In this document: piece by piece, positions 36,745 through 47,870 of the stretch
Position numbering within the stretch: position 1 is the first letter of the stretch
Layout of the letters: each line of letters starts with the position of its first letter
Assembly (NCBI RefSeq): GCF_907164915.1
Contig: NC_061867.1
Location: 31,059,751 to 31,123,750, forward strand
DNA from: Impatiens glandulifera
Lineage: Eukaryota > Streptophyta > Magnoliopsida > Ericales > Balsaminaceae
Length of the DNA: 64,000 bases
Direction: 5' to 3'
Notes under the pieces: generated by a model
Told to the model about the DNA's origin: nothing
Seen by the model: the letters and a program-made list of their open reading frames with translations, nothing else
Databases searched by the model: none
Made by a program: the position numbers and the translations under genes

Positions 36745-37378
36745 TGATCGAAATTGACCGGGGACGGCCGTGTACGGCACCGAACCAACGTACCTAGAGA
36801 ACGACCGGACCCAGTCAAGATAGGGGAAATTCAAAGGTCAACCTCACACACAGACAGCTAAGCCATAAGCCAAAGCACGCAAAAACAAGACCCAGGCACG
36901 TTGCGTCGTGAGTGAGGACCAACGCGCATAGATGAGATCAAGCATCACCTCTCACCCATCACCTCGCACGCTGTGTTTGGAGGAACTCCCAAGAATACAA
37001 AATAATGTCATTTTAGCCCTGGATATTGCATGGGCTCATTTGAAAAATGGTTGAAATCATATATCATTGGCTACCAAATCATTTAATTTAAGAGGAGAAA
37101 TGACCCCATGACGCTCAGATCATTTCCTTATGATCTCATAAATCTTAGTGGCAACGAATTGCGACGAAGAAGTGAAATATCATTAATGACTTTCTTCTAC
37201 ACATGGCCTCGCGAACCGTGGGCGTTAACCTTCTGTCTAGGCTTCCGTTTGGCCTTCCTCGTTGCGCACCTGAGCTCCATGTGGCCTAGTACCGATTTGA
37301 TTTGAACCAAACGGCTTTGGTCTCGTTTGACCATCTCCTCATCATTTATTCTATATATATATTTACCTCTAAAATAAA
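36745..37378 (+). repeat. Alpha repeat, copy 2 (left part; continues at 42404)
   Basis: Parallels 3668-4235: 'gacccagtcaagataggg', 'gggctcatttgaaaaatgg', 'atatcattggctaccaaat'. It is broken at 37379 by the Mutator-like element. Confidence 0.78.
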
Positions 37379-37460
37379 GAGGAATGCTAAATATAACGAA
37401 TGGTAAGCGAAAGCAAGGTCGTGAATCCTACGTGGCCTTGCCAGGTAGGAGAGAGTAAAA
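37379..37460 (+). repeat. MULE left terminal inverted repeat
   Basis: Starts GAGGAATGCTAAATATAACG. Pairs with 42300-42403 on the opposite strand. The best-conserved part is the stretch around 'atcctacgtggccttgcc'. Confidence 0.9.
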
Positions 37461-37839
37461 AATATATAATTCACCAATAGGGCTTCATATTTTCCGGCTG
37501 CATTTATTTCTCTTCTCCGACTGCATTTATTTCTCCCCCTGAAACTTCTCCATGGTATCGTTTTTAAGGATCTAGATTATTTGTTTTTATAGATCTAGGG
37601 TTTATATTTTACAAATCTATTTATTTACAGATCTAAAGGTTTATAGATTTATTTCAGTTTGTTTTTGTATGATTTATTTCAGAACTATTTGAACTTTTAG
37701 GAAACCAGCACTGTCGAAGCACTAAACTTGAACAACACAGTAGATGAAGAACTAAACCTAAACAAATCCACCTTTGTTGAACCCGAAAGGTACCCTATTG
37801 CCCGATTGGTATAAAAAATGTACATTTCAATGTGTCAAA

Positions 37840-38620
37840 ATGACCTGAAACCTACCTTTTCTGGACCTGAAATTATGGTTTTGCGACCAAAGAGGGTCAT
37901 TTCGGGACCATAAAGTTTGGTTTAAGGATTCTAAAGGGTCTTTTTGGGTCCCGAAAGAATGGTTTCTTGTCCCAAAAACATGGTTTAAGGACCTCATTGA
38001 TTGTTTATGGTTAAAAATAGTTGGTAAAGGAACGCATGATGGTTGTTTTGGGACCCGAAAGGGTGTTTTCGGGACACATTATGAATGTTTATTGTCCCGA
38101 AACCACTCTTTCTAGACCCATGGGGTGGTTTTAGGTCCCGAAACTAATCTTTCGGGTCCCGAAACTACTCTCTCGGGTCCTGAAATCACCTTTCTTGACC
38201 CGAAACCACTCCGAAATGGTGCTTTCTTGTCCTCAAAGGGTGGTTTCAGGACCAGAAAGGGTGGTTTCGGAAAAAGAAAGGGTCCCGAAAGGGAGGTTTC
38301 GGGACAAGAAATGACCCTTTATTCTTGTCCTGAAACCTTGTTTCTTGTCTCGAAACCGTGTTTATATTCCCGAAATTGTTGTTTCTTGTCCCGAAATCGT
38401 TGTTTCTTGTCCTGAAACCGTTGTTTCTTGTCCCGAAACTGTTGTTTCTTGTCCCAAAACCGTGTTTCTTATCCCGAAACCGTTGTTTCATGTCTCGAAA
38501 GGGTGGTTTCGGGACAAGAAGAGTTGGTTTCGGGACCCAAAAGGATGGTTTCGAGACCCAAAAGGGTGATTTCGGGACCCGAAAGGTGGTTTCAGGACCT
38601 AATAGGGTATTTTCGGGACG
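37840..38620. repeat. Left subterminal array of TTTCGGGACC words
   Basis: A variable 20-26 bp phrase around 'cgggacccgaaa' / 'cttgtcccgaaaccg' repeats about 30 times, in both orientations. TTTCGGGTCCCGAAA is itself a palindrome. Long frames across it are repeat artefacts. Confidence 0.9.
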
Positions 38621-38644
38621 TATTTTTTACGGTTGCACTTAATT

Positions 38645-39147
38645 TTTGCAGTCAAATTCCTACTGTTAGAATAACATTTTTCTCCGAAGAACAACTTCTT
38701 GAATTCTACACATCATATGCCCATTTAACTGGATTCGGCATTACTAAGTTAGGGAGCAAAAATGTAGGTGGTAAGAGGAAATACTTCAGCATTGGTTGTG
38801 CCAAGAGTTTTATGAAAGAATCGAATACCAAAAATAAGTTTCATCAGCCTAAACCAATAGCAAAGACAGATTATAAAGCAAAGATTAATAGTGTTGTTCG
38901 AAATGAAGGGAAATATGTGATAACAATTATTTTTCTTGAGCACAACCATACATTAAACCCTAAGAGGATACGTCATGTTAGATCCTACAAAGTAATAAAC
39001 GGATATATAAAGAGAAGATTGGATACAAATGATGAAGCTGAAATAATTGTGGCCAAAACATTTCAATCCATTGTAGTGAAAGCTAGAGGGTATGAAAACA
39101 TGTCTTTCGATGAGAGAACATGTAGAAATTACGTTACAGAAGCATGA
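38645..39147 (+). pseudogene. FAR1/FHY3-type DNA-binding domain of a MULE transposase, truncated
   Basis: After an acceptor-like tttttgcag, the frame gives VRITFFSEEQLLEFYTSYA, GFGITKLGSKNVGG, YFSIGCAKS, KAKINSVVRNEGKYVITI and the zinc-ligand pair EHNHTL, followed by MSFDERTCRNYVTEA and a stop at 39145-39147. This is the N-terminal FAR1 (WRKY-GCM1-like) domain. The second Cys ligand (usually in a TGCKA-like motif) is Tyr here (KTDYKA). A TGA replaces Arg in what would read YVTEA-R-RLRLG, and the MULE transposase catalytic region and SWIM finger are gone. Nuclear, DNA-binding in relatives; non-functional here. Confidence 0.88.
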
Positions 39148-39164
39148 AGGTTGAGATTAGGTAC

Positions 39165-39510
39165 TCCCTCATCGTGACCCCCTTTTTTTGTACCACCACA
39201 TCAGGTATGACTTCATCTTAGTAATCTATTTGGGCAGACTCGAAGTTCTTCGGTTGATTTATTTGTTTTTTCTGCGTCATATATGGAGATTGACGGCGTG
39301 CTGGAATTTTCATATGTCGCAAGGGATTTTTTATGAGTTTTTTTAGAGCCACCACTTCAGGTACTTCCTCTTCGGGTACTACCTCATCGTGACCCCCCTC
39401 TTTTTGTACCACCACATCAGGTACTACCTCTTTGTGACCCCCCTCATTGAGACCCACCTCATTTTGACCGGCCTCATTGTGACCCCCCTCATCATCACCC
39501 CCCTCATCGT
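39165..39510. repeat. 'gaccccctcatt' short tandem repeat
   Basis: About 12-30 bp units with 'tgacccccctcat' and 'taccaccacatcaggtac' encode, on the minus strand, a Gly/Glu-rich low-complexity spacer of the DUF1985-type gene. Confidence 0.75.
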
Positions 39511-41086
39511 GTACCCCGACTTCTGTAGTGGGTGTTCGATCTTTGAAGTATCTGTGCATGGCATCCCTAAAACATTTATACTTGTCAATTGTTGTATGTA
39601 TGATGTGGATGGCGTTGTATCCCATCCGGAACTTAAAGATATCAAATTTTTTCGTGGCTTTGTCAATCATCAATGTACATTAAGCAATCCACTTCAAATT
39701 CTCTGTAAAATTCATAATTGTTGCGTTCTCAGGTCCTTCTGTTTTCAGAGGTGTTATCTTCAAAGGTTGTAGTGAATTCATAGGCGGTGAAGTAAGAGGT
39801 GGTGAATTCATAGGTGTTGACTTCTTTTTAGGTGCTGCCTTAGGTGCTGTCTTTTGAGGCTTAGACACCCCCACATATGCATCATCGTTCTCCCCCACAT
39901 CCATATCTACCTCCTCGTTCTCCCCCACATCCATATCCACATCCTCATTCGCCCCCTATCCTGATATGTCTCTTCTTACTCCCTCTCAACCCCATTTGTC
40001 TCCTCGATCTAAAGAAGTGGTAGTGGAATGTGTCTAACATCGCTTCCACGTCCGAATCCTCCATTTGTCCACTCCGTATACAGCCTAAACTTCAACATCG
40101 TGTCATTCCAACATGATAGTATAGGAAATCGACGCTCATTAACTCCTCTCAGTTCAGGGTTGCTCACCCTATACACGTAGAACAACTGAAAAACATACAT
40201 ATGTTAAAACCATTTATTTTTGAAACTAGGTAAATAAATTAGTGATTAGTGATAACTTATAATAAGGAATGTCTGTAGTCTTTGAAAATGTCGTTTTTCA
40301 TTACCCTTCCATTTTTCACATGAATTAACTAATCCTTCAAGTACAAATTTGCACCAATTGAACTTCTTGATATTATCAATATCTGAAATAGATTTCAGAA
40401 TTCTATACCTGTAAGTGAAAAAAATAGATTTGAAGATTATTTAACAATGCATTTACCATACATATATGTTTTCATCAAATGAAAATAACAGAAATGAGAT
40501 ATACCTGGTAACTTGACCCAGGTGATCACACCAGAGAAAGCAGCTGACCAGAAATAATACAAAGTCTATCTTGAAATTGTTGTCAGCCGCTTTGTTCTCA
40601 ATCATTTTCATTGGCTTATCAGTCACTAAAAGGGGCGCCATTAACAGGGTTACCCCATCGAGTCCTAAATGCCTTCAACTTGTCATCGGTCTCATTATTC
40701 TCGTATTCTATAATGTCCAGCTCCCCTCTGGGGATACCCAATATCATTTGAACATCCTCTTCTTCGATTTTCACAACTTTGCCAATCTCTAGGGTGAATG
40801 CACATTTACTATAGTCAAATTGTCTGACTAGATAACGAGAGATCTCCCCAGGGCATTTTTAAAGCGATAATGATAGTAGAGAGCCAAAGCCTATTGACTT
40901 CACAGCCTCTTTTTCTTTATTAGACTGCAATTGAAGAATATTGAAAAGGCCAAAAGAAGATGTCCTAGTTAAAAATAAGTTGTGGGGGGCTGCTACTGCT
41001 TTGGGAGCTGCTACTTTGGGGGCTACTTTGGTTTCTTGGGCATTCCTTTTACGTTTATTTGCTCTACAAAAACAAAAGATAAACAT
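39218..41086 (-). pseudogene. MULE-borne DUF1985/Ulp1-associated gene relic
   Basis: On the minus strand, read from 41086: an exon after a tttgttttgtag acceptor with RANKRKRNAQETK, then (about 40855-40480) KCAFTLEIGKVVKIEEEDV, LGIPRGELD and FKIDFVLFLVSCFLW. Next (about 40410-40280) comes DIDNIKKFNWCKFVLEGLV, then NPELRGVNERRFPILSCWND (40200-40009). Pro/Met-rich and Gly/Glu-rich spacers (39940-39218) end with KIPARRQSPYMT. This order resembles the N-terminal part of plant MULE-carried Ulp1-type genes (DUF1985 followed by a C48 peptidase). The peptidase is not present. Introns and several frame changes are evident. It is convergent with the FAR1 relic. Confidence 0.68.
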
Positions 41087-41109
41087 TTAAAAACCACGAA
41101 GTAGATAAT

Positions 41110-41890
41110 CAAATAAATGAAGCATTTCGGGTCCTGAAACAACACTTTCGGGTTCCGAAATCACCCATTTCGGGTCTTGAAACTACCAATTTCGGGTCCT
41201 AAAACCGCACTTTCGGGACCCATAATAGCCAAAGATAATACAATCAAACTTTCGGGTCTCAAAACACCCATTTCTAGTCCCGAAACCACACTTTCGGGAC
41301 CCATAATTCAGTCAAACGCAATAGAATCAAACTTTCGGTTCCCGAAACACCCATTTCGGGTCTTGAAACCACACTTTTGGGACCCATAACAGCCAAGCAC
41401 AATAGAAATCAAACTTTCAGGTCCAAAAACACCCATTTCGGGTCTAGAAACAATACTTTCGGGACCCATAATTCATCCAATCACAATACAATAAAACTTT
41501 CGGATCCCGAAACACTCATTTCTAGTCCTGAAACCACATTTTTGGGACCCATAATTAAGCCAAACACAATAGTATCAAACTTTTAGATCCCAAAACACTC
41601 ATTTCGGGTCCCGAAACCACACTTTTAGGACCCATAATTCATCCAAACACAATAGAATCAAACTTTCGGGTCCCGAAACACTCATTTCAGGTCCTAAAAC
41701 CACACTTTCGGGACCCATAATATCCAAACACAATACAATTAAACTTTCGGGTCCCGAAACCACACTTTCAGAACCTTTAATTCAACCAAACACAATATAA
41801 CCACACTTTCGAGACCCATAATTCAACCAAACACAATATAATCATACTTTCGGGTCCCGAAAGTGTGGTTTAAGGACCCATAATGCAGCA
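41110..41890. repeat. Right subterminal array of TTTCGGGACC words
   Basis: Mirror of the left array, with units of 35-60 bp such as 'actttcgggtcccgaaac' and 'acccataattc.accaaacacaat'. About 14 copies lie just inside the right terminus. Confidence 0.9.
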
Positions 41891-42299
41891 ATACACAATA
41901 ATCATAGTTTTCTATCGTTAAAATCATCAAAATCCCTAATCGCAAAACCCTAACCGATCTTAAAATCGTCAAAATGATCTACGTTTCTAAAAGATAAGAT
42001 GTCTTATTTACCTTGGAGTCTTTGGAGATCTTGGAATCTTGCATGGCGATGTACCTGGACCACCAGCCTGAAAAGAATAGTAGTATGAACCCTAGACCAA
42101 GAAGATACACGAAGGAAGAAAATATAAATGAAGTGCACATACACGAAGGAAGACCTACCATTTTCGATTGGAAGACGATGAAGAAAGGAGAAGAAGTCGG
42201 GGATGCCGGAGAGCCAAATCAATCGCCAGAGAAGAAGTCAGAAGTCGGGGATAGCAAAAAATGAGCAATGAAAGGAAGAAAGAGGGGGAAACTAAAACG

Positions 42300-42403
42300 T
42301 TTTAAAATTAGTTTTTTGGTTTCTCTCTCCTAGCCACGTGGCAAGGCCACGTAGGATTCGTGGTCTTACTTTCGCTAACCATTCGTTGAGAATATCATTT
42401 CTT
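42300..42403 (-). repeat. MULE right terminal inverted repeat
   Basis: Contains 'ggcaaggccacgtaggattcg' and 'tttcgctaaccattcgttg', the reverse complement of the left end. Confidence 0.9.
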
Positions 42404-43947
42404 TAAAATAAATTAGTAAACATAATATTTATTTTTGTCTATTCTATTTTATTCTATTCTATTTATTTGTGTATTTTAGAGTTTTATTTTTATTTTAAAA
42501 TTTAAATGGTCTTAACATTTTTTTTTCAAATAATTATTTAATTTATATAAACCCTTAATTTAATTATTTTGTGATAAATTAATAAACATCTCTCCAAAAT
42601 AATTATTTAATTTATGTTTTTCCTTTTAAATTAATTATTTTGGGATAAATGAAAACAACATTTTCCTTAAATAATTATTTAATTTTTTTTACGGTTAAAT
42701 TTATTATGAGAAATGATTGAGAGAGAATTTGGGAGAGAAAATGACGTTGTGCGGTATAATTGGTCGAAACAATAACAAAATTTATCTCTTCATCCTTTAT
42801 TATTTTTCCATCCAATAACACATCATACCCTCCCAAATTTTCTCACTCTATCACTCATCATTTATTATTTTGGGATAAATGAATAAAACATTTTCCCTAA
42901 TAATTATTTAATTTATTTTTGGCATTTATATTAATTATTTTGGGATAATTGAATACAACATGTTTCCTAAATAATTATTGAATTAATTTTTGGCATTTTG
43001 GATTAATTATATTGAAATAAATGAATATAATTTTTTTTTGAATATAATATTTTATAATTAAAGACCTTTTGAATTAATTATTTAGGATAAATAAATACAA
43101 TATTTTTCATAAATAATTATTTAATTTATTTTAAACCCCTTTTCCAGTATTATAATATTTCGAAAATTATTTTAAAGACTCGAAATTATTTTAAAAAATT
43201 CTATAAATTTGGTAAATTTTTTTTAAACGTTGTGTTCCGCAACCCTTTTTGAATCTCCTCTAGTTAAGTATATAATCTGCAGCCACTTTAACCAATTAAC
43301 TAAGTGAGCAAAACTTCTAGTCTCACGGGTTCGAATTCATGACCTCATTGAGACTGATTGTAAATCAAATTTTAGTGTATACTCGTTCTAAAGTGACAAG
43401 AAATAAGTGGTTAGTGCATAGATCAAGAGTAAAAATAATTCGACTTTTTTGTAGTAAGGCTCGTTTTGTGTATGATCTTTAGTTTAATATTCGTGATAAC
43501 CACCGAGTTGTGGTAGAGTTTTCGATTTCATCTATAGAAGAAGTTTAAAGGTTTTGATGTTTTTGTTTGGCCATTTTTGTTGTTGTTTTTGTTTTTGTTT
43601 TATTTTGTTGACGAAACTTTTAGAAATTATTTGAAATAAATATTAAAATAAATATTTTTTTTTAAATTTAAACTTTATAAAAATAAAATAAAAGATATTA
43701 TAATACTAATGGTTGAAATATAGATTATGTGAATATTTTTATGAAAAAAAATCTAAAATATCAAAGATAAATAGTATTTAATTACAACCATAAAACTTAA
43801 TTTTCTTTTTCTATTACTTCACTTTACAATTAAAAGAACTCTACCAACCATCACCAATCTAAAAAAACACACTTATAAGTTCAATCATTATTCATCCTAA
43901 GTTTTTACCCAAAAATAACTCAAACTTTTCTTAGAAAAAAATAAACA
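42404..43947 (+). repeat. Alpha repeat, copy 2 (right part) with degenerate tandem units
   Basis: Resumes alpha after the MULE and matches 4220-4350 plus 9344-10557, including the 'attattttgggataaatgaat' repeats (42540-43130) and the LBD upstream region. Confidence 0.75.
42707..42859. mobile_element. 153-bp MITE
   Basis: Inverted ends TGAGAAATGATTGAGAGAG... and ...CTCTATCACTCATC share TTTGGGAG / CTCCCAAA further in. Perfect 8-bp duplications ATTTATTA lie at 42699-42706 and 42860-42867. It is absent from alpha copy 1. The TSD length suggests hAT or Mutator type. Confidence 0.78.
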
Positions 43948-44679
43948 ATGAGCACCGAGACCAATTCAAGCGCCAGAATCGTTATCAAGCCATGCGGAGA
44001 TTGTAGATACTTGCGAAAGAAATGCTTCGACAATTGCATATTCGCACCTTACTTTGATTCCGATAAAGGAACCGATAATTTCGCATCAATTCATAATATT
44101 TTTTGAGCGAGCAACATTACAAAACTTCTAACGAATATTCCGATCGACAAGCGGCCAGATGCAGTTAGGACTTTAAATTATGAAGCTCATGCTCGTCTCC
44201 AAGATCCTATATATGATTGAGTGTCTCAAATCTTTGGTCTCCAAAATCAGGTACTTATGCATTTAAATATCAATAGTAACATGATTTAACATGAATTAAT
44301 TAATCACATCAATTTAGAAACAAATCAGAACAATAATTAGGTCAAATCTTCTAAAAATAATTGGGTGTAATTATATGGTGATCTTATATGTATGTTTGTT
44401 CTTCTGAAATAATCGTTTTGCTTAATAATTCTATAAATGTCGTAACGTTGTGAAGGGATATCTACCTTATATGTTTCTTTTGACTTAACTTTAAGCTAAT
44501 ATTATAATATTTTGATTTGATTTGTTTATCTTATAGACGTCACTTTCATAAACATATTAATAATTAAAGAATTTTTTAAAAAAATTAAACGTTTTAAAAA
44601 TAAAAATTGACGTCACGACAAATTACCAAATATTATATTAGTTTTGGTAATATTCAAATTTAAAAATAAAGTCATCTTC

Positions 44680-44761
<82 letters not shown>

Positions 44762-45191
44762 GTACTATTATATGTCTTTGAAAATTTTAATTTTAACCAA
44801 GCAATGATATTAGGTAGAAATTCTTGTTAATTGGTATGCTTTTTATTTTACTTAAAATTTTGATTTTTTAATACCTTTGTGGACATAGGTGATCAATCTT
44901 CAACGAGAGATTGTGTGCTTACAAGCCCAAGTAGCCAGGCAGCCGCCACCTCAGCAGCCACCTCAGCAACAGCCACAGACTTCTCTGTCCATGTCGGACT
45001 ACCCTTTTGGTGGTGGTGCCACCTATGACATGGCACCTCTCTTTGAGTTTTATCCTAATATTGGATCATCTCATCAGCCGGATTCATGGGCAGCCGTTCA
45101 GCAGCGATTCCATGATCGGAACCCATTCACCGGAGCTCCGGTGGGCGGCGGCGACGGCGGTGGTGGAGAAGAGTTACCGATGAGGAAATAA
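43948..45191 (+). pseudogene. LBD copy D, near-complete, two nonsense codons
   Basis: Best-preserved member. Exon 1 (43948-44250) starts MSTETNSSARIVIKPCG and has the full finger C-x2-C-x6-C-x3-C (CGDC, KKC, DNC), FAPYFDSDKGTDNFA, and a GAS block. In-frame TGA codons occur at 44104-44106 (where relatives have a Gly/Glu codon before ASN) and 44218-44220 (where copy C has Cys of YGCM). The donor CAG|gtactt is intact. Exon 2 (44889-45191) is open: VINLQREIVCLQAQV, a Pro/Gln run, SMSDYPFGGGATYDMAPLFEF, ending EELPMRK. Length would be about 201 residues without the stops, in the normal range for class I LBDs. Exon 2 resembles LBD18/30-type factors only loosely, so I give no symbol. Confidence 0.88.
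44683..44762. repeat. (TA)n-(TTA)n compound microsatellite in the LBD D intron
   Basis: About 19 TA units followed by about 13 TTA/ATT units. The LBD A intron has only a short ATT run at 11161-11180. Confidence 0.95.
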
Positions 45192-45890
45192 CGTGGAAGG
45201 AAAAGATCTGCCCCAAGCATGCCACCTGTTACTAACTAAATCACTTTTTATTTTTAATAATATATCTGAGATTTAACAAATAATTATTACCGTTCATGAC
45301 TATGGTAATTTGTTTTCTTTTCCGTACTGTTTATTGAATAACCTAATTCAATCCTTTATTTATTATTTATCTAAGTTTGGAAATTTCATATATTTTGATT
45401 CTTCCATGCCATTTATATATTAAAACTTAGTGTTTTGAAAACTTGTATCTATATATTTTGAAACATTGTTCCTTCTTTTGGCAATGGTAGCTTCAATTCT
45501 TACCTTTAGAGAGCCCTCGGTTCATTACGAAGTCTTTGGAATTGGTGATTCATAAAAATTCAAATGAATATAAACAACTCAATTAGAACTCGAAAATATT
45601 TTTTTTAAAATATACCAACAGGTCTTTTTCACGATTTTTGTTTACTAAGAAGGTTTGTTTAAAATTGGTACTATGCTAGTATTTTTAAAGTTCTTTAAAA
45701 AGTTAGAATATCCAAACAATTATGAAACTTGATTTTTTTCAAACATACCAACTTGTTTTTATTCGATTTTTGTTTAGTAAGAAGGATTGTTTGAAATTGG
45801 TACTATATTAGTAATTTTTTACTTGATTTTGTTTAATTAATGATCGAAATTAGTTTTAATTAGGTTAAATAAAAATGATTAGATATTATA
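45192..45890. repeat. 3' flank of LBD D, shared with LBD A
   Basis: Non-coding; matches 11640-11730 plus 13587-14330 and so shows the empty site of hAT-like element 1 (near 45268). Confidence 0.75.
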
Positions 45891-47870
45891 AACACTAAAA
45901 ATAACACTTTCATTTATAACATTAAAATAATTATTTTGAATTATTTTTAAATAAATAAGATTAAAATATTTAACCCCATTGCTAAAAATCAATTAAAAAC
46001 AATTAATTATGATTGTGTTAAATTAATTAAGAGTTAAAAATACAATAAAAATAAAATTATTTAGGATAAATGTTTTACCCATATTATCTCAAAATAATTT
46101 TAAAAAAATTATAAGACAAATATAAATAATTTAGAATGAATTTTATATTCAATTCACCTAAAAGAATTATTTATTTAAATCCAAAAAATATACAAAAATA
46201 AAATAAAATAAATTGGTAGTTTATTTTTACAATGATTAACAATCTCTTTATTTCGCCCTTCAAACTTAGGAATACATTTTATCAAGAAAAGGTCAATATT
46301 CTTCCCTTCAACTATTCATGTCATGTTAAAAAATTACTAGATACATTTCATTATCTAGTATAATATTCTTTATTATAAATTTAATTTGTAAATTTCACTA
46401 TTATTTTAATATTTTTTGTATTTGAAATGAACAAAATTAAAGCCAAAAAGTGAAAGAAAAATCGATTTCACTTCAAAATAATTTTAAAATCAAAAACTTA
46501 AATTTTGATCAAAAACTGTTTTGAACAAATTGATCATCATCTAGATTGATTGATACCTTTAGATGATGATCAATGTGTTCATGGGAGATTTGTGAAGCTA
46601 CTCAAACTCTTGATAAAAAATCTGAGATAAAAAACTAATTTAAAAAATGAGTTCTTGTGTTCTTGAGGACCAAGGCCCGTGAACCTAGGACTAAGAGAAC
46701 CAAATTAGAATCATCGGTCCGAACCGAGACCAAAGACCGAGAAAATTGACCTTGGACCGATATTCTTGAGTTAGGACCAGGACCTAAGACCGATGTTCTT
46801 GAGTAAGGACCGAGACATATGACCGATATTTTTGAGTTATGACCGAGATATATGACCGATATTCACGATTTAGGTCCAAGTCCTAGATCCGAGAGTTCTA
46901 ACCTTATGACCGAGCATCCTAAACTCTAGGATCGAGAGTTCTAACCTTGGGACCGAGACTCCTAAACCCTAGGACCGAGAGTTTTAACTCTAGGACCGAG
47001 CCTCCTAGACCTAGGACTGAGAGTTCTAACCTTGGGACCAATACTCCCAAACCCTAGGACCAAGTTTCCTAGACCTAAGAGCAAGACTCCAAGACCTTAG
47101 GACCAAGTATCCCTACACTCCGACCGAGAAGCCTAGCCCTATGTTAGTTCAAGACCGATAGGTTTTTACACCTAGACTGTAAATCTCATCCAAAGATTGA
47201 GTCCTTACAACCTTGAACAAGGGACTCCGGTACTCAGACTATGAGCTCCCGAGCCTAGACCGAAGGCCTCCAGACCCCGACCGATAAAATCGAACACAAA
47301 CCTTAGGACTGCGGTCCTAAGGCCTATTTGGTTCTACTTTAAAAAATCCAAAATTATTTTTTTTAATTTTGGGACCCCAATCCATTTTCCAATAATCTCG
47401 AGAGATCGGAAAATGATTTCAAAATATTTTTGGTATGTCATTTAAACAAATATTTTGACCAAGGCTTCGTTTGGTGTTTATTTCTAAACCCTAACATCCT
47501 TAAAAATGACTAATATTCTTCAAGTATAATCTTTCTTAGCGATCATCCGCAACATGTACCAACATTTTAATATTATTGTTTCAATATTTTAAATAATTCT
47601 AAAACTTATAGGCATGACTAGGACCGAAAGAATAATCGGTTAAAAACTAAAACGTTATAGAACCGATTTAAAAAAAGTCAAGTTTATAAAGTAGAGACTG
47701 TTCTTTAACGGGTACGGAGAACATATCGCGAAAGTATTTCTCGAGTATCACCAAACTTCGAACCAAACGGAACTTTTGGTGCAAAATTCATTTTTACACA
47801 TACACCATTTTTATTGATTTTCATAAAATCAATTGACGACTCTGTTTTCAAATAAATAATCTTTTTTTAA
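45891..47870 (+). repeat. Beta segment, copy 3 (internally deleted)
   Basis: Matches 14331-14750 and 15950-17370; the roughly 1.2 kb between is missing at about 46470. It carries a private insertion of about 170 bp near 46217-46390 ('aggtcaatattcttcccttc') that I do not recognise. It ends with the same 'gacgactctgttttcaaat' wording as copy 1. Confidence 0.65.
46655..47290 (+). repeat. 'ctaggaccgag' minisatellite, third array
   Basis: GACCGAG-cored units as at 16150-16850, about 25 degenerate copies. Confidence 0.85.

Larger units (their letters stand above)
37379..42403. mobile_element. Mutator-like element (MULE) with FAR1-type and DUF1985-type gene relics
   Basis: Terminal inverted repeats of about 80 bp: left 37379-37460 contains 'cgaatggtaagcgaaag' and 'gaatcctacgtggccttgcc'; right 42300-42403 is its reverse complement with few changes. 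The 9-bp duplication TAAAATAAA lies at 37370-37378 and 42404-42412. The uninterrupted site is at about 4215-4230 in alpha copy 1. The interior has convergent gene relics: a FAR1-like plus-strand gene and a minus-strand gene with DUF1985-like features. Both end near 39.15-39.22 kb, where the transposase core and any Ulp1 peptidase should be, so the centre is deleted. Confidence 0.9.

Noticed and set aside
38125..38642. Several overlapping frames on both strands rich in repeated Pro-Glu-Thr or Arg-Asn patterns
   Set aside because: All fall in the TTTCGGGACC array of the MULE; the repeat is open in many frames. Only the FAR1 domain after about 38645 is real.
41177..41586. Frames reading SGPETTLSGP-type repeats
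   Set aside because: Translation of the right subterminal MULE array, not a gene.
42013..42264. 83-codon plus-strand frame with Lys/Glu-rich sequence
   Set aside because: Lies in the MULE between the array and the right end, in the leader of the opposite-strand gene. No recognised motif, so not called.
43262..43350. Possible tRNA-like sequence ('aaccaattaactaagtgagc', 'gggttcgaattcatgac')
   Set aside because: The box-A-like and box-B-like words lie on opposite strands or in the wrong order, so they cannot form one tRNA-like unit.
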